Numbered from the stretch's first letter, positions 20,788 through 29,600 are shown. The stretch: 64,000 nt of DNA from Sphaerospermopsis sp. SIO1G1 (GCA_010672785.1 JAAHFX010000002.1:124001-188000); one strand, 5' to 3'. Program-made: numbers and translations. Notes: a model not told the origin generated them from the letters alone.

Positions 20788-22302
20788 ATGAAAGAAGAGC
20801 TAAACATATTAATCCAAGCTCAATACCCTTTAATCTACCTTGTGACCTCCGAGGAAGAACGGGCAGAGCAAGCAATTTATAGAGTCGCTACTTCAGAGTT
20901 AAAACCTCAACGCCGAGTTTACGTCTGGACTGTAACTCATGGCATTGTTGAATACGGACAGCCCCGCAGTACAACTCAACACAATACTGTTTCACCAGAG
21001 GCAGCCGTTGAGTGGATAATTCGGCAGAAAGAACCTGGTATATTTATTCTTAAAGATTTACATCCTTTTATTGATGCGCCAGCTACAACTAGATCCTTAC
21101 GGGATGCGATCGCTAGTTTTAAGGGTATGCAAAAGAACATCATTCTGATGTCTCCCATACAGCAAGTACCCATAGAACTAGAGAAAGAAATTGTAGTTAT
21201 CGACTTTCAACTGCCGGATATGTCAGAGTTAAACAAAGTTTTGACTCAACATCAAGACCAAAATCGTGGGAAAAGCTTAACCACTGAAGCTAAGGAAAAA
21301 CTACTCAGAGCCGCTTTAGGACTAACTAAAGATGAAACTGAGAAGGTATACCGTAAAGCTCAAGTGACAGCGGGGCGGTTGACAGAAGATGAAGTTGATA
21401 TAGTTTTATCAGAAAAGAAACAACTCATACGCCGTAATGGTATATTAGAGTACATTGAAGAAGATGAAACTATAGATGCGGTTGGCGGCCTGGAAGAGTT
21501 AAAAAAGTGGCTTAAACAACGCTCCAATGCTTTTACAGGAAGAGCAAGAGAGTATGGTTTGCCCCAACCTAAAGGGATGCTGATATTAGGTGTTCCTGGT
21601 TGCGGTAAGTCACTAATTGCCAAAACTACCTCCCGTTTGTGGGGTTTACCAATTTTAAGATTAGATATGGGGCGGGTTTACGACGGCTCAATGGTCGGTC
21701 GGAGTGAAGCTAATTTACGCAACGCCCTCAAAACAGCAGAATCTATTTCCCCAACGATTTTGTTTATTGACGAATTGGATAAATCCTTTGCGGGTAGTGC
21801 AGGTTCTGGTGATTCTGATGGGGGGACATCAAGTAGAATTTTTGGCTCTTTCTTAACCTGGATGCAGGAAAAGAGATCACCGGTCTTTGTAATGGCGACA
21901 GCTAACCGGGTAGAACGCTTACCTGGTGAGTTTTTAAGAAAAGGTCGCTTTGATGAAATTTTCTTTGTGGATCTGCCCACACCAGAAGAACGTCAGGATA
22001 TCTTCAACATTCACCTGACCAAAAGAAGGAAAGATACTGCTAGATTTGATTTAGAACAACTAGCAAAAATGTCAGAAGGATTTTCTGGGGCAGAAATTGA
22101 ACAAGCGATCGTGGCAGCGATGTATGAAGCATTTGCCCAGGATCGGGAGTTCACCCAATTAGATATTATTGCTGCGCTCAAGGCTACATTGCCGCTGTCA
22201 AGAACGATGCAAGAACAGGTCACAGCTCTAAGAGACTGGGCCAGACAGCGTGCCAGGCCAGCAGCAGCTTCAGTCGCTGAATATCAGCGGATGGAGTTTT
22301 AA
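20788..22302 (+). CDS. ycf46: AAA+ ATPase Ycf46
   Basis: The 504-residue AAA+ protein is conserved in cyanobacteria and red-lineage plastids. The N-terminal 230 residues are family-specific (MKEELNILIQAQYPLIYLVT). The ATPase domain has Walker A GVPGCGKSLIAK near residue 270, Walker B TILFIDELDKSFAG, and sensor/arginine-finger segments MATANRVERLPGEFLRKGRFDE. The frame opens at a TTG at 20749, but the ATG at 20788 gives the conserved family start. The family has been linked to photosynthetic carbon metabolism in Synechocystis (slr0374), recalled from knowledge; the exact substrate is unknown. ycf35 follows in the same direction after 160 bases of hairpin-rich sequence. Confidence 0.92.
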   Translation: MKEELNILIQAQYPLIYLVTSEEERAEQAIYRVATSELKPQRRVYVWTVTHGIVEYGQPRSTTQHNTVSPEAAVEWIIRQKEPGIFILKDLHPFIDAPATTRSLRDAIASFKGMQKNIILMSPIQQVPIELEKEIVVIDFQLPDMSELNKVLTQHQDQNRGKSLTTEAKEKLLRAALGLTKDETEKVYRKAQVTAGRLTEDEVDIVLSEKKQLIRRNGILEYIEEDETIDAVGGLEELKKWLKQRSNAFTGRAREYGLPQPKGMLILGVPGCGKSLIAKTTSRLWGLPILRLDMGRVYDGSMVGRSEANLRNALKTAESISPTILFIDELDKSFAGSAGSGDSDGGTSSRIFGSFLTWMQEKRSPVFVMATANRVERLPGEFLRKGRFDEIFFVDLPTPEERQDIFNIHLTKRRKDTARFDLEQLAKMSEGFSGAEIEQAIVAAMYEAFAQDREFTQLDIIAALKATLPLSRTMQEQVTALRDWARQRARPAAASVAEYQRMEF

Positions 22303-22462
22303 AAGCTTTCCTCTGTATCCCAGAGGGGAAAGGTTAGCCACAAGGCTAACAGGTAACGAAAAAGCCGCTTCCCAATTAATTAATCCCATAATTAATGCGG
22401 CTTGGTTCAATAAAAAACTGTTGTCGTTTTTCTCATCAATCTTCTCATTGGAGGAAACCCAA
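22303..22462 (+). promoter_or_regulatory. Hairpin-rich leader between ycf46 and ycf35
   Basis: Three nested or successive stems are visible: CCTCTG/CAGAGG (22310-22326), GTTAGCC/GGCTAAC (22333-22350, ACAA loop) and AAGCCGC/GCGGCTT (22362-22403). A short T-rich stretch after the third suggests a possible attenuator or processing site. GGAGGA at 22450-22455 is the strong ribosome-binding site of ycf35. Confidence 0.5.
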
Positions 22463-22813
22463 ATGTCTCATTTTAGCACTCTGCGGACCAAGATCACCGA
22501 TGCCGAAATCCTAACAGCGTCTTTACGCGACTTGGGAATCACCGTAAAGACTGAAGCTGATGTACGTGGTTATAACGGCCAACGTGTGCGTTCCGACATC
22601 GTTGCTGTATTGGAAGGCGAGTACGATCTAGGTTGGTCTCGCAATAGCGATGGTTCTTTCGACTTAATCGCTGACTTGTGGGGCGTTGCTAAAAAGCACA
22701 ACCAAACTGAGTTGATTAACTCCATTAACCAAAAATATGCTGTTAATAAGACCTTAACAGAAGTAAAACAGCGCGGTTTGCAGAATGCTAACGTTAAGTT
22801 GGTATTGCAGTAA
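22463..22813 (+). CDS. ycf35: Ycf35 family protein (DUF1257)
   Basis: The 116-residue protein is one of the most conserved cyanobacterial/plastid proteins of unknown role: MSHFSTLRTKITDAEIL, RDLGITVKTEADVRGYNGQ, DLGWSRNSDGSFDLIADLWG. A longer frame runs upstream to 22250, overlapping the end of ycf46, but GGAGGA eight bases before the ATG at 22463 and the family start fix this one. It lies downstream of ycf46 and a rho-independent terminator follows at 22851. No biochemical function is established to my knowledge. Confidence 0.95.
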   Translation: MSHFSTLRTKITDAEILTASLRDLGITVKTEADVRGYNGQRVRSDIVAVLEGEYDLGWSRNSDGSFDLIADLWGVAKKHNQTELINSINQKYAVNKTLTEVKQRGLQNANVKLVLQ

Positions 22814-22850
22814 TTAACAATTAATTTATCTGCGCGTTCCCAAAGCTGAA

Positions 22851-22890
22851 CGGGTTAACTAAGCATTAGCGGTTAACCCGCTTTTTTTTT
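22851..22890 (+). terminator. Rho-independent terminator after ycf35
   Basis: A perfect 9-bp stem CGGGTTAAC (22851-22859) / GTTAACCCG (22872-22880) with a 12-base loop is followed by nine T residues (22882-22890). It lies 38 bases past the ycf35 stop. Confidence 0.92.
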
Positions 22891-22891
22891 G

Positions 22892-22950
22892 AAAAAGTGA
22901 TTGGTGACTGGTGATTGGTGATTGGTGATTGGTGATTGGTGACTGGGAAT
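22892..22950. repeat. Short tandem repeat tract, GTGATTG unit
   Basis: Heptamer units GTGATTG/GTGACTG run immediately after the terminator, with no gene. Confidence 0.75.
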
Positions 22951-23048
22951 CTTAAATTTAATCAGTAAATAGTTTGAGCTAAAATAAGTAATTGTATTAA
23001 TTGTGCTTAGGTACTTAATAAAATACAGTCATAATTTAGCTGAAACAA

Positions 23049-24197
23049 ATGAAAGAAATAACCTCTATTATTCAAACATTTTTAAATAACAATAACAAGA
23101 CTGAACCACTATTTTTAGCAACAGTTGTTAATGTCCAAGGTTCTACTTACCGTCAACCGGGTGCAAGAATGTTGATCACTGCATCTGGTGAGGTAGTAGG
23201 AACTATCAGCGGTGGTTGTTTGGAAAATGATGTAATTGAACATACTCGCTTGATGATAGATAAAAAAGCAAAAGTGATTACTTATGATACTAATGCTGAA
23301 GAGGATATTATCTGGGGTTTTGGGTTGGGTTGTAATGGGGTTGTAGATATTTTAATTGAGTGTTTAGAACCAGATAGTTTAGTTAATCCTTTACTTTTTA
23401 TTCATCAATGTTTTCAAGAACAAACAACAGGAATTATAGCAACTGTTTTTCAGGTTGAGGGTGATGTCAATGTTGAGTTAGGAAGTAAACTCACTCTTAG
23501 TAATGATGGAAATATCAATAGTAATATTGCTGCAAGTAATTTACAACAAGCATTAATAAAAGATAGTCAGGAAGTTTTTAAAAACCAATGTTCCAGTTTT
23601 TATAAATATCAGTTTCCATCTGGAGAAGTTCAGGTTTTAATTGAATTTATCCAACCATTACCAAATTTAATGATTTTTGGTGCTGGAAGGGATGCTGTAC
23701 CTTTAGCAGAATTAGCTAAATATTTAGGTTGGTTAGTTAAAGTTTTTGATTTGAGAGCAATAGAAACCAGTCAGGAAAGATTTAGTATGGTTGATGAAGT
23801 GATTTTAACTCGGAGAGAAATTATCCATCAACAAGTAGCGATTAATGACTATACTGTTGCTGTAGTGATGACTCATAATTATTTTGATGATTGGGAAGTT
23901 TTGAAATTACTGATACCATCTCAAATCAAATATTTAGGTTGTCTAGGTTCAAAAAAACGGACGGAGAAGTTATTAATTGATTTACAGGAAAATGTAGGCA
24001 ATATTAGTCAGCAAAAATTAGATAAATTGTATGCACCTATTGGTTTAGATATTGGTGCAGATACACCGGAAACAATAGCTGTAGCTATAATTGCTGAAAT
24101 TCAAGCCATCTTTAAAAACCGGAATGGTGGTTTTTTGAAACATCGTACTCAACCAATAAATCAAAAAAATAAAATGGAAGCAGTAAAAATTGATTAA
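23049..24197 (+). CDS. xdhC: XdhC/CoxI family molybdo-hydroxylase maturation protein
   Basis: The 382-residue XdhC-type protein binds molybdenum cofactor and helps sulfurate and insert it into xanthine dehydrogenase-family enzymes. The N-terminal XdhC/CoxI domain has ATVVNVQGSTYRQPGARM and the Cys-containing GTISGGCLENDVIEH. The C-terminal Rossmann part has LMIFGAGRDAVPLAELAK and KYLGCLGSKKRTEKLL, then APIGLDIGADTPETIAVAI. A MocA-like nucleotidyltransferase gene follows after 50 bases. No molybdo-hydroxylase structural gene is in the window, so the target enzyme lies elsewhere. Confidence 0.88.
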   Translation: MKEITSIIQTFLNNNNKTEPLFLATVVNVQGSTYRQPGARMLITASGEVVGTISGGCLENDVIEHTRLMIDKKAKVITYDTNAEEDIIWGFGLGCNGVVDILIECLEPDSLVNPLLFIHQCFQEQTTGIIATVFQVEGDVNVELGSKLTLSNDGNINSNIAASNLQQALIKDSQEVFKNQCSSFYKYQFPSGEVQVLIEFIQPLPNLMIFGAGRDAVPLAELAKYLGWLVKVFDLRAIETSQERFSMVDEVILTRREIIHQQVAINDYTVAVVMTHNYFDDWEVLKLLIPSQIKYLGCLGSKKRTEKLLIDLQENVGNISQQKLDKLYAPIGLDIGADTPETIAVAIIAEIQAIFKNRNGGFLKHRTQPINQKNKMEAVKID

Positions 24198-24247
24198 TAA
24201 TGTATTTGATGCTGTCACTACGCTCTGAATTTTTGATTTTTAAAAAC

Positions 24248-24844
24248 ATGAAAATATCAAATGTTAGCATTATTATTTTAGCCGCAGGTGCATCAACTCG
24301 CATGGGTTCACCAAAACAACTTTTAGATTATCAAGGGGAGAATTTAGTTAATAGTACAATCAAAAAGGCAGTTTCTTCTGTGTGTGATCCAGTTATCTTA
24401 ATTTTAGGTGCAAATGCAGAGATTATCCGTCATCAAATTAGTGAATCTGAGATCAAAATTCTCGAAAATCAAAATTGGCAATTAGGGATGAGTACATCAA
24501 TTTGCTGTGGAATGACGGAAATGATGACAAATTATCCTGATTTAGAAGCGGTAATCATTACTGTTTGTGATCAACCTTTTTTAAGTACAGAAATTATTAA
24601 TAACTTAGTTGATTCATTTCATATTTATCAAAAACCAATCATTGCTTGTGAATATGCAGATACTTTGGGTGTACCTGTTTTCTTCCATCAAAAATACTTC
24701 CATAAACTAGCTCACTTAACTGAAGATATGGGAGCAAGGAAACTAATTAAAATGTATAAAAGTGATGTTTTTAGTATTCCCTTCCCTTTAGGTGCAATTG
24801 ATATTGATACTCCACAAGATTATCAACAACTATTGAGTCAATAA
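24248..24844 (+). CDS. MocA-like molybdenum cofactor nucleotidyltransferase
   Basis: The 198-residue NTP-transferase has the signature IIILAAGASTRMGSPKQLL (nucleotide-binding Gly-rich loop), ITVCDQPFLSTEI (metal-binding Asp) and GAIDIDTPQDYQQLL. MocA enzymes convert Mo-MPT to the cytosine dinucleotide form used by many molybdo-hydroxylases. The neighbouring xdhC supports this over MobA (guanylyl) function, but substrate choice is inferred. The frame opens at an ATG at 24200; the ATG at 24248 gives the usual family start. Confidence 0.82.
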   Translation: MKISNVSIIILAAGASTRMGSPKQLLDYQGENLVNSTIKKAVSSVCDPVILILGANAEIIRHQISESEIKILENQNWQLGMSTSICCGMTEMMTNYPDLEAVIITVCDQPFLSTEIINNLVDSFHIYQKPIIACEYADTLGVPVFFHQKYFHKLAHLTEDMGARKLIKMYKSDVFSIPFPLGAIDIDTPQDYQQLLSQ

Positions 24845-24895
24845 ATTTCATATAGGACTTAAGCAAAACATCTCTCCCAAATTCATTTTACACAA

Positions 24896-24982
24896 TAGAC
24901 ATCTGGTGAAAATTAAATTTGCGTGACCCCTTGTAGAGACGTTGCATGCAACGTCTCTACATTCTTTTTCACCAGATGTCTA
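24896..24982. repeat. 87-bp palindromic MITE-like element
   Basis: Perfect 17-bp terminal inverted repeats (TAGACATCTGGTGAAAA at 24896-24912 and its complement at 24966-24982) surround a perfect 28-bp palindrome at 24933-24960 (half site GTAGAGACGTTGCA). A related palindrome with one mismatch is at 36650-36676. It is non-coding. Confidence 0.75.
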
Positions 24983-25112
24983 ATGACTGATTCGAGATAT
25001 TATTTACCTCCCAGATGATGTTATATTTCCTCCAGGAGATTTTGTATAGTGATGCAGCGATCGCATGGTAGCGAAGCTGCGAGAGTTGGGGATTAATGCA
25101 AGTAATATTTAG

Positions 25113-25313
25113 CTAAATATCTTCAGGAATAACCCATGTTGGTGGTTCCATCATTTTTTTGCGGAGTCTTTCTTGGGCAATTTCTAGCATTTGATCTAAA
25201 GAAGTTTCTTCAATAAACTTAGATGTTGCTTCTCTATACTTGATGTTGGGACATTTATTACCTAAAATACAACCGTCAATGCAGGCTGTAGCGCAATTAA
25301 TTGTTTGTTCCAC
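25113..25313 (-). CDS. Small Cys-rich hypothetical protein
   Basis: The 66-residue protein has an N-terminal Cys cluster (NCATACIDGCILGNKCPN: four Cys in about 16 residues) suggesting a metal or Fe-S site, then a helical charged part (DQMLEIAQERLRKKM). The start is GTG at 25313, with GAGAGGAG seven bases upstream, which supports translation. It is divergent from mnmE. I do not recognise a named family. Confidence 0.65.
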   Translation of the reverse strand: MEQTINCATACIDGCILGNKCPNIKYREATSKFIEETSLDQMLEIAQERLRKKMMEPPTWVIPEDI

Positions 25314-25435
25314 AGTAAACTCCTCTCTAAAAATACGGCTTTATAAACCCTTAGATAAATATTACTATTATCGTTGTAAGTCTATGATTACTGTTCACTG
25401 TTCACGGTTCGCTCTTACCTGTTACCCAACCTATC

Positions 25436-26860
25436 ATGTCAGAATTATTAGCTCATACTGGAACTATTGCCGCGATCGCTACTGCTGTTGTCCCCCAACA
25501 AGGTAGTGTGGGTATTGTGAGGGTTTCTGGTGATCATGCAATGGCGATCGCTAAATCTCTTTTTCATGCACCAGGAAAGCAGGTTTGGGAAAGTCATCGC
25601 ATCCTTTATGGTTTCATTCGTCAACCCCAAACTCAGCAAGTTGTTGATGAAGCTTTACTGTTAATTATGCAAGCACCGCGTTCTTTCACCCGTGAAGATG
25701 TGGTAGAGTTTCATTGTCATGGGGGAATTATTGCGGTGCAACAGGTATTGCAACTATGTTTAGAACATGGTGCGAGGTTAGCACAACCGGGGGAGTTTAC
25801 GTTAAGGGCTTTTTTAAATGGTAGGTTAGATTTAACCCAAGCTGAAAGTATTGCAGATTTAGTGGGTGCGAAGTCTCCCCAAGCTGCACAAACTGCTTTA
25901 GCAGGGTTACGGGGTAAGTTAGCACAACCGATTAAAAATTTACGTTCTCAATGTTTAGATATTTTAGCAGAGATAGAAGCGAGAATTGATTTTGAGGAAG
26001 ATTTACCACCTTTAGATCAACAAAGAATTATTGATGAAATTGCTCAAGTTAGTTTGGAAATAAATCAATTATTAGCTACAAAAGATAAAGGTGAATTATT
26101 AAGAACTGGGTTAAAAGTTGCTATTGTTGGTCGTCCCAATGTGGGAAAATCAAGTTTATTAAATGCTTGGAGTCAGAGCGATCGCGCTATTGTGACTGAC
26201 TTACCGGGAACAACCCGTGATGTGGTAGAATCGCAGTTAGTGGTAGGGGGAATACCTGTTCAAGTTTTAGATACTGCGGGAATTAGAGACACTGTAGATC
26301 AGGTTGAGAAAATCGGTGTAGAGCGATCGCGTCAAGCTGCAAATAATGCTGATTTGGTGTTATTTACTATTGATGGTTCTGTAGGTTTGACAAATGCAGA
26401 TCAGGAAATTTTTGAACAGGTAAAACATCGTCCTTTGATTTTAGTAGTTAATAAGGTTGATTTGTTGGAAAATCAGGTTTTATGGAGGGAACGAACCGCA
26501 GAGACGCAGAGTACGCAGAGAGAAGGAAGGGAGGAAATAATTAAGCAGGTTGTGAAAACTGCTGCGGCAAAAAATCAGGGTATTGATGATTTGGAAATGG
26601 CGATTTTGGAAAGTGTGGAAGCTGGAAATGTGGAAGTTGCTGATCTGGATTTAGCTATTAATCAAAGACAAGCAGCAGCTTTAATGAAAGCGAAGAATGA
26701 TTTGGTACAGGTGCAAGAAACAATTATAAATCAATTACCTTTGGATTTTTGGACTATTGATTTACGAGGTGCTATTTATGCGTTAGGAGAAATAACGGGT
26801 GAGGAGGTGACGGAATCTGTTTTAGATCGGATTTTTAGTAGGTTTTGTATTGGTAAATGA
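25436..26860 (+). CDS. mnmE: tRNA modification GTPase MnmE
   Basis: With MnmG, MnmE forms the cmnm5 modification on wobble U34 of tRNAs. The 474-residue protein has an N-terminal folate-binding domain ([20 protein letters not shown]), G domain with [12 protein letters not shown] (G1), TTRDVVE (G2), DTAGIRDT (G3) and NKVD (G4), and ends in FCIGK, the conserved C-terminal Cys tail. Between G4 and the next G-domain strand it carries an unusual polar stretch ([15 protein letters not shown]) encoded by a dispersed repeat at 26489-26530, apparently kept in frame. ATG at 25436. Confidence 0.95.
   Translation: MSELLAHTGTIAAIATAVVPQQGSVGIVRVSGDHAMAIAKSLFHAPGKQVWESHRILYGFIRQPQTQQVVDEALLLIMQAPRSFTREDVVEFHCHGGIIAVQQVLQLCLEHGARLAQPGEFTLRAFLNGRLDLTQAESIADLVGAKSPQAAQTALAGLRGKLAQPIKNLRSQCLDILAEIEARIDFEEDLPPLDQQRIIDEIAQVSLEINQLLATKDKGELLRTGLKVAIVGRPNVGKSSLLNAWSQSDRAIVTDLPGTTRDVVESQLVVGGIPVQVLDTAGIRDTVDQVEKIGVERSRQAANNADLVLFTIDGSVGLTNADQEIFEQVKHRPLILVVNKVDLLENQVLWRERTAETQSTQREGREEIIKQVVKTAAAKNQGIDDLEMAILESVEAGNVEVADLDLAINQRQAAALMKAKNDLVQVQETIINQLPLDFWTIDLRGAIYALGEITGEEVTESVLDRIFSRFCIGK
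26489..26530 (+). repeat. Purine-rich dispersed repeat in frame inside mnmE
   Basis: GAACCGCAGAGACGCAGAGT followed by ACGCAGAGAGAAGGAAGG is the familiar cyanobacterial ACGCAGAG-type intergenic repeat. Here it lies inside the coding frame of mnmE, adding about 14 polar residues. Confidence 0.65.
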
Positions 26861-27119
26861 GGTTTTAATTTTGGCATTTGTCTGAATCAGGATACCCTTC
26901 GGGAAGTCAAAAGTCAAAAGTCAGAAGTCAAAAAATTGAATGATTGTTTTTTGGATGTTGGGATTTTGAGGATGTTGTTTAATGATTGTCTTTAAATGAT
27001 TATAAAACTATCTATAAATTACTATCCTGTACATCCTTTAATCCTGGTTATCCTGATTCTGACAAATACAAATTTCATCATCAACAAACAATCTAAAAAT
27101 TACTTACCATCCTGTTCAT

Positions 27120-27608
27120 TTAATTTTCATTAGCTTCTATCAATATAGTATAATAGAGTTCATCACCAATTCTAAAAGCTGTGTGCGAAATTAATTGATC
27201 CATCAAAGATTTAACATTACTAATTAATCCTCTTTTTTTAGCAATCAACAATATACCTAATACTCCAGTCAAAGACAATCCTAATTTTATTGCTTCCTTT
27301 CTTCCTAATCTTTCATCTATTAATAACTTAGTAGCATTTAATTCTATTGCTAATACAATTGCTTCCGATTCTCCACCGTCTAAATTTCGCTGTAAATCTT
27401 TTACTAATTGATAATTAATAACAGGTTTATTCTTGATGAAATTAGCATTTTTTATAGAATTATTAACCTTTTCTCCTGCTCTAACATCTGTTAATTCATC
27501 ATATACTGCTTGAGGAATAATAACTTCACTATAAATTTCTCTCAGTAAAAATAGGTGATCAATTTTAGCTAAATTGCTAATTGGTGAGGTATTACTAACA
27601 ATAATCAT
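27120..27608 (-). CDS. PIN-domain toxin (DUF3368 type)
   Basis: The 162-residue PIN nuclease shows the acidic pattern of the family: IIVSNTSPISNLAKI at the start (Asp replaced by Asn-Thr as in DUF3368 proteins), DGGESEAIVLAIEL in the middle and LLIDERLGRKEA (catalytic Asp/Glu). PIN toxins cleave RNA. The ATG at 27608 overlaps the antitoxin stop by four bases (ATGA), which argues for translational coupling and for this start over the one six bases upstream. It pairs with the UPF0175 gene next to it. Confidence 0.85.
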   Translation of the reverse strand: MIIVSNTSPISNLAKIDHLFLLREIYSEVIIPQAVYDELTDVRAGEKVNNSIKNANFIKNKPVINYQLVKDLQRNLDGGESEAIVLAIELNATKLLIDERLGRKEAIKLGLSLTGVLGILLIAKKRGLISNVKSLMDQLISHTAFRIGDELYYTILIEANEN

Positions 27609-27850
27609 AACCAACCTGTTTCTTTCAGAGTTTTCATATCTTCTTGAAACTCTTCAACATCATAATGTAGGGAAATATTACGTTGAGCGAGTAATTCCTG
27701 AAATTTCACATAATTCATTTCCGCTATTTTACTAGCTTTACCTAAACTAACTTTTTCTTTTTCAAATAACATCACTGCAATTTCTATTAATAATTCTGTT
27801 GATGTCATTCCTGTAGAATTGAGAATTTCATCAGAAATAGTTAAACTCAT
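27605..27850 (-). CDS. UPF0175 family antitoxin
   Basis: The 81-residue protein has SLGKASKIAEMNYVKFQELL, the helix-turn-helix-like core of UPF0175 proteins, followed by ISLHYDVEEFQEDMKTL. These small proteins are usually encoded just before DUF3368 PIN toxins and act as antitoxin and DNA-binding autoregulator. AAGGAG is present at good distance before the ATG at 27850. Confidence 0.87.
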   Translation of the reverse strand: MSLTISDEILNSTGMTSTELLIEIAVMLFEKEKVSLGKASKIAEMNYVKFQELLAQRNISLHYDVEEFQEDMKTLKETGWL

Positions 27851-27957
27851 AAATTTATCTCCTTTTGAAAATTGTGTTGAATTTAACTGTATTAAGTATG
27901 ATAATAATTATGTTATCACAATTTCTATAAATTATCACATCTTAATTAAATTTTGCA

Positions 27958-28262
27958 TTTGTCAGAATCAGGATGTCCAGGATTTAAGAATTTACAGGAT
28001 GTGATTTTTAAATAGTCAATTACCTTAAATTCCAGTCGGTTTTAACCGACTTTAGCTTTGAGACAGGGAATTGATTCCCTGGATGATGGATTTATTGGTG
28101 ATGATTTTCAGGATGTGATTTTTTGTCAGAATCAGGATTTCCAGGATTTAAGGATTTTACAGGATGTGATTTTTAAATAGTCAATTACCTTAAATTCCAG
28201 TCGGTTTTAACCGACTTTAGCTTTGAGACAGGGAATTGATTCCCTGGATTTATGGATTTTAG
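27958..28262 (+). repeat. Two tandem copies of a 130-bp dispersed repeat
   Basis: Copies at about 27960-28084 and 28130-28250 share TCAGAATCAGGAT, TTTACAGGATGTGATTTTTA, the hairpin GTCGGTTTTAACCGAC and the hairpin CAGGGAATTGATTCCCTG. Similarity is near complete over about 120 bases. More distant copies are at 29304-29465 and, inverted, at 59215-59335. Confidence 0.85.
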
Positions 28263-28334
28263 GATGTACAGGATTAAGATTAAAATAAATCCCTGACTTC
28301 ATCATGATAGAAAAAATCAAGGATAGTAAGATTC

Positions 28335-29282
28335 TTATTTATCAGGTAATTCCGCATCAATTAATTTTTGCATTTCCTCCAAGGAATTAATACTAACACT
28401 TCCTAACAACAGATTTTCCAAAATCGTCATATCCTCAATTTTATGGATATAATTACTCATTAATTCAGGTACAGAATCAAATCTATTGGCAAGAATTTTG
28501 ATGATATTATTTTGGCAAGCTTTTCTAGCACCTTTTTCTTCCGCCATTTCCTCAATTGGACTTATAAAAGGCATATTTAACTCCTTTTCATGTTGTTCTA
28601 ATTTGTCGTTGAACTCTGTTTGTAATGGTGGTGGTAAAGTCATCATTTTATCAATGAATTTAACCAAGTTTATAATATCAAGTCTTGTTAAACCCTGTTG
28701 ATATAATGGTCTGACTATGTTCCATTTCCATTGTTCTCGTTCGCTTAAATTCTTAGTCGTGGCTTTGGTTTTTAGATGTGCTATGACTATTATAGCAAAT
28801 ACATTATCACTTGCGGTTAGTTCTTCCCATTCATAGTCTAATAGTTTGACTATGCTAAATTGCATTTTCACGAAACTATCATCTAAACCATATTCATAAC
28901 TGTTTGGCCGCCATTTTCTATTTTCATCTCCTAAGATGGCTAAACTGATGACTGGTTTATTAAATAAATCAAAGGAACGATAATTATAGATGTACATTCT
29001 TTGATTAAATTCTTGATCATATTGACTTTGTACTTCTATGTGAATTAAAATCCATATGATTTCGTTATTTAATAACCAGACTTGAAATAATTTATCAGCA
29101 TAGCGTTTTTTGCTTTGACTAGCAGCGGTGATTTGTTCTAGTTCTTTATCTAGGGAGATGGGGGTTTTACTCCAATCAATTTTTTTGTGGAGGTTAGGAT
29201 AGAAGAATTGGATAAAGTCTTCAAAATATTGGCTAATTGCTTCTTTCCATGTTTGATCATAATTGGCGGTTGTTTCTGTCAT
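28335..29282 (-). CDS. Rpn-like PD-(D/E)XK nuclease / putative transposase
   Basis: The 315-residue protein fits the Rpn/PDDEXK_2 family common in cyanobacteria: N-terminal FEDFIQFFYPNLHKKIDW, then a nuclease core with YADKLFQVWLLNNEIIWIL and HIEVQSQYD (acidic residue and E-x-Q of the active site), followed by FNQRMYIYNYRSFDLF. Rpn proteins promote RecA-independent recombination. The gene is flanked on both sides by direct copies of the same repeat (28130-28250 and 29304-29465), which might represent element ends. It is probably an independent mobile-type gene. Confidence 0.8.
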   Translation of the reverse strand: MTETTANYDQTWKEAISQYFEDFIQFFYPNLHKKIDWSKTPISLDKELEQITAASQSKKRYADKLFQVWLLNNEIIWILIHIEVQSQYDQEFNQRMYIYNYRSFDLFNKPVISLAILGDENRKWRPNSYEYGLDDSFVKMQFSIVKLLDYEWEELTASDNVFAIIVIAHLKTKATTKNLSEREQWKWNIVRPLYQQGLTRLDIINLVKFIDKMMTLPPPLQTEFNDKLEQHEKELNMPFISPIEEMAEEKGARKACQNNIIKILANRFDSVPELMSNYIHKIEDMTILENLLLGSVSINSLEEMQKLIDAELPDK

Positions 29283-29303
29283 GTTTTTTCAGGATTTTAA
29301 TTG

Positions 29304-29465
29304 TCAAAATTCTGAATCAGGATGTCCAGGATTTGAGGATTTACAGGATGTGATTGTTAAATAGTAAATGATATTAAATTCTAGTCGGTTTCAACCGACT
29401 TCAGCTATGAGACTTCAGCTATGAGACAGGGAATTTATTCCCTGGGTATTAAAATCTGTAAACTT
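29304..29465 (+). repeat. Third copy of the dispersed repeat, upstream side of the Rpn-like gene
   Basis: It has GAATCAGGATGTCCAGGATT, TTTACAGGATGTGATTG, GTCGGTTTCAACCGAC and GGGAATTTATTCCC hairpins, in the same direct orientation as the copies at 27958-28262. A short duplication (GACTTCAGCTATGA twice) is seen at 29400-29424. Confidence 0.8.
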
Positions 29466-29504
29466 CAACTATCAAAATCTTAATTTATTCCCTGGGTATT
29501 GAAA

Positions 29505-29600
29505 TCTGTGAACGAAATATCCGAAATGAGGAAAAATACCATTGAAGCATGATCATAAATGCTACCCTAACCCAGCTTTAATATATAAATGAACAGGGTC
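29505..29600 (+). pseudogene. Fossil of the 5' end of a CHAT-type gene
   Basis: Aligned by eye, GAAATATCCGAAATGAG, ATACCATTGAAGCAT, AAATGCTACCCT and AATGAAC match the reverse complement of the leader and first codons of the TPR-CHAT gene at 59100-59212. Indels break the frame within 20 codons and nothing of the rest of the gene follows; the LamG gene starts at 29772. I read this as the left-over 5' part of a second CHAT copy. Confidence 0.6.
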
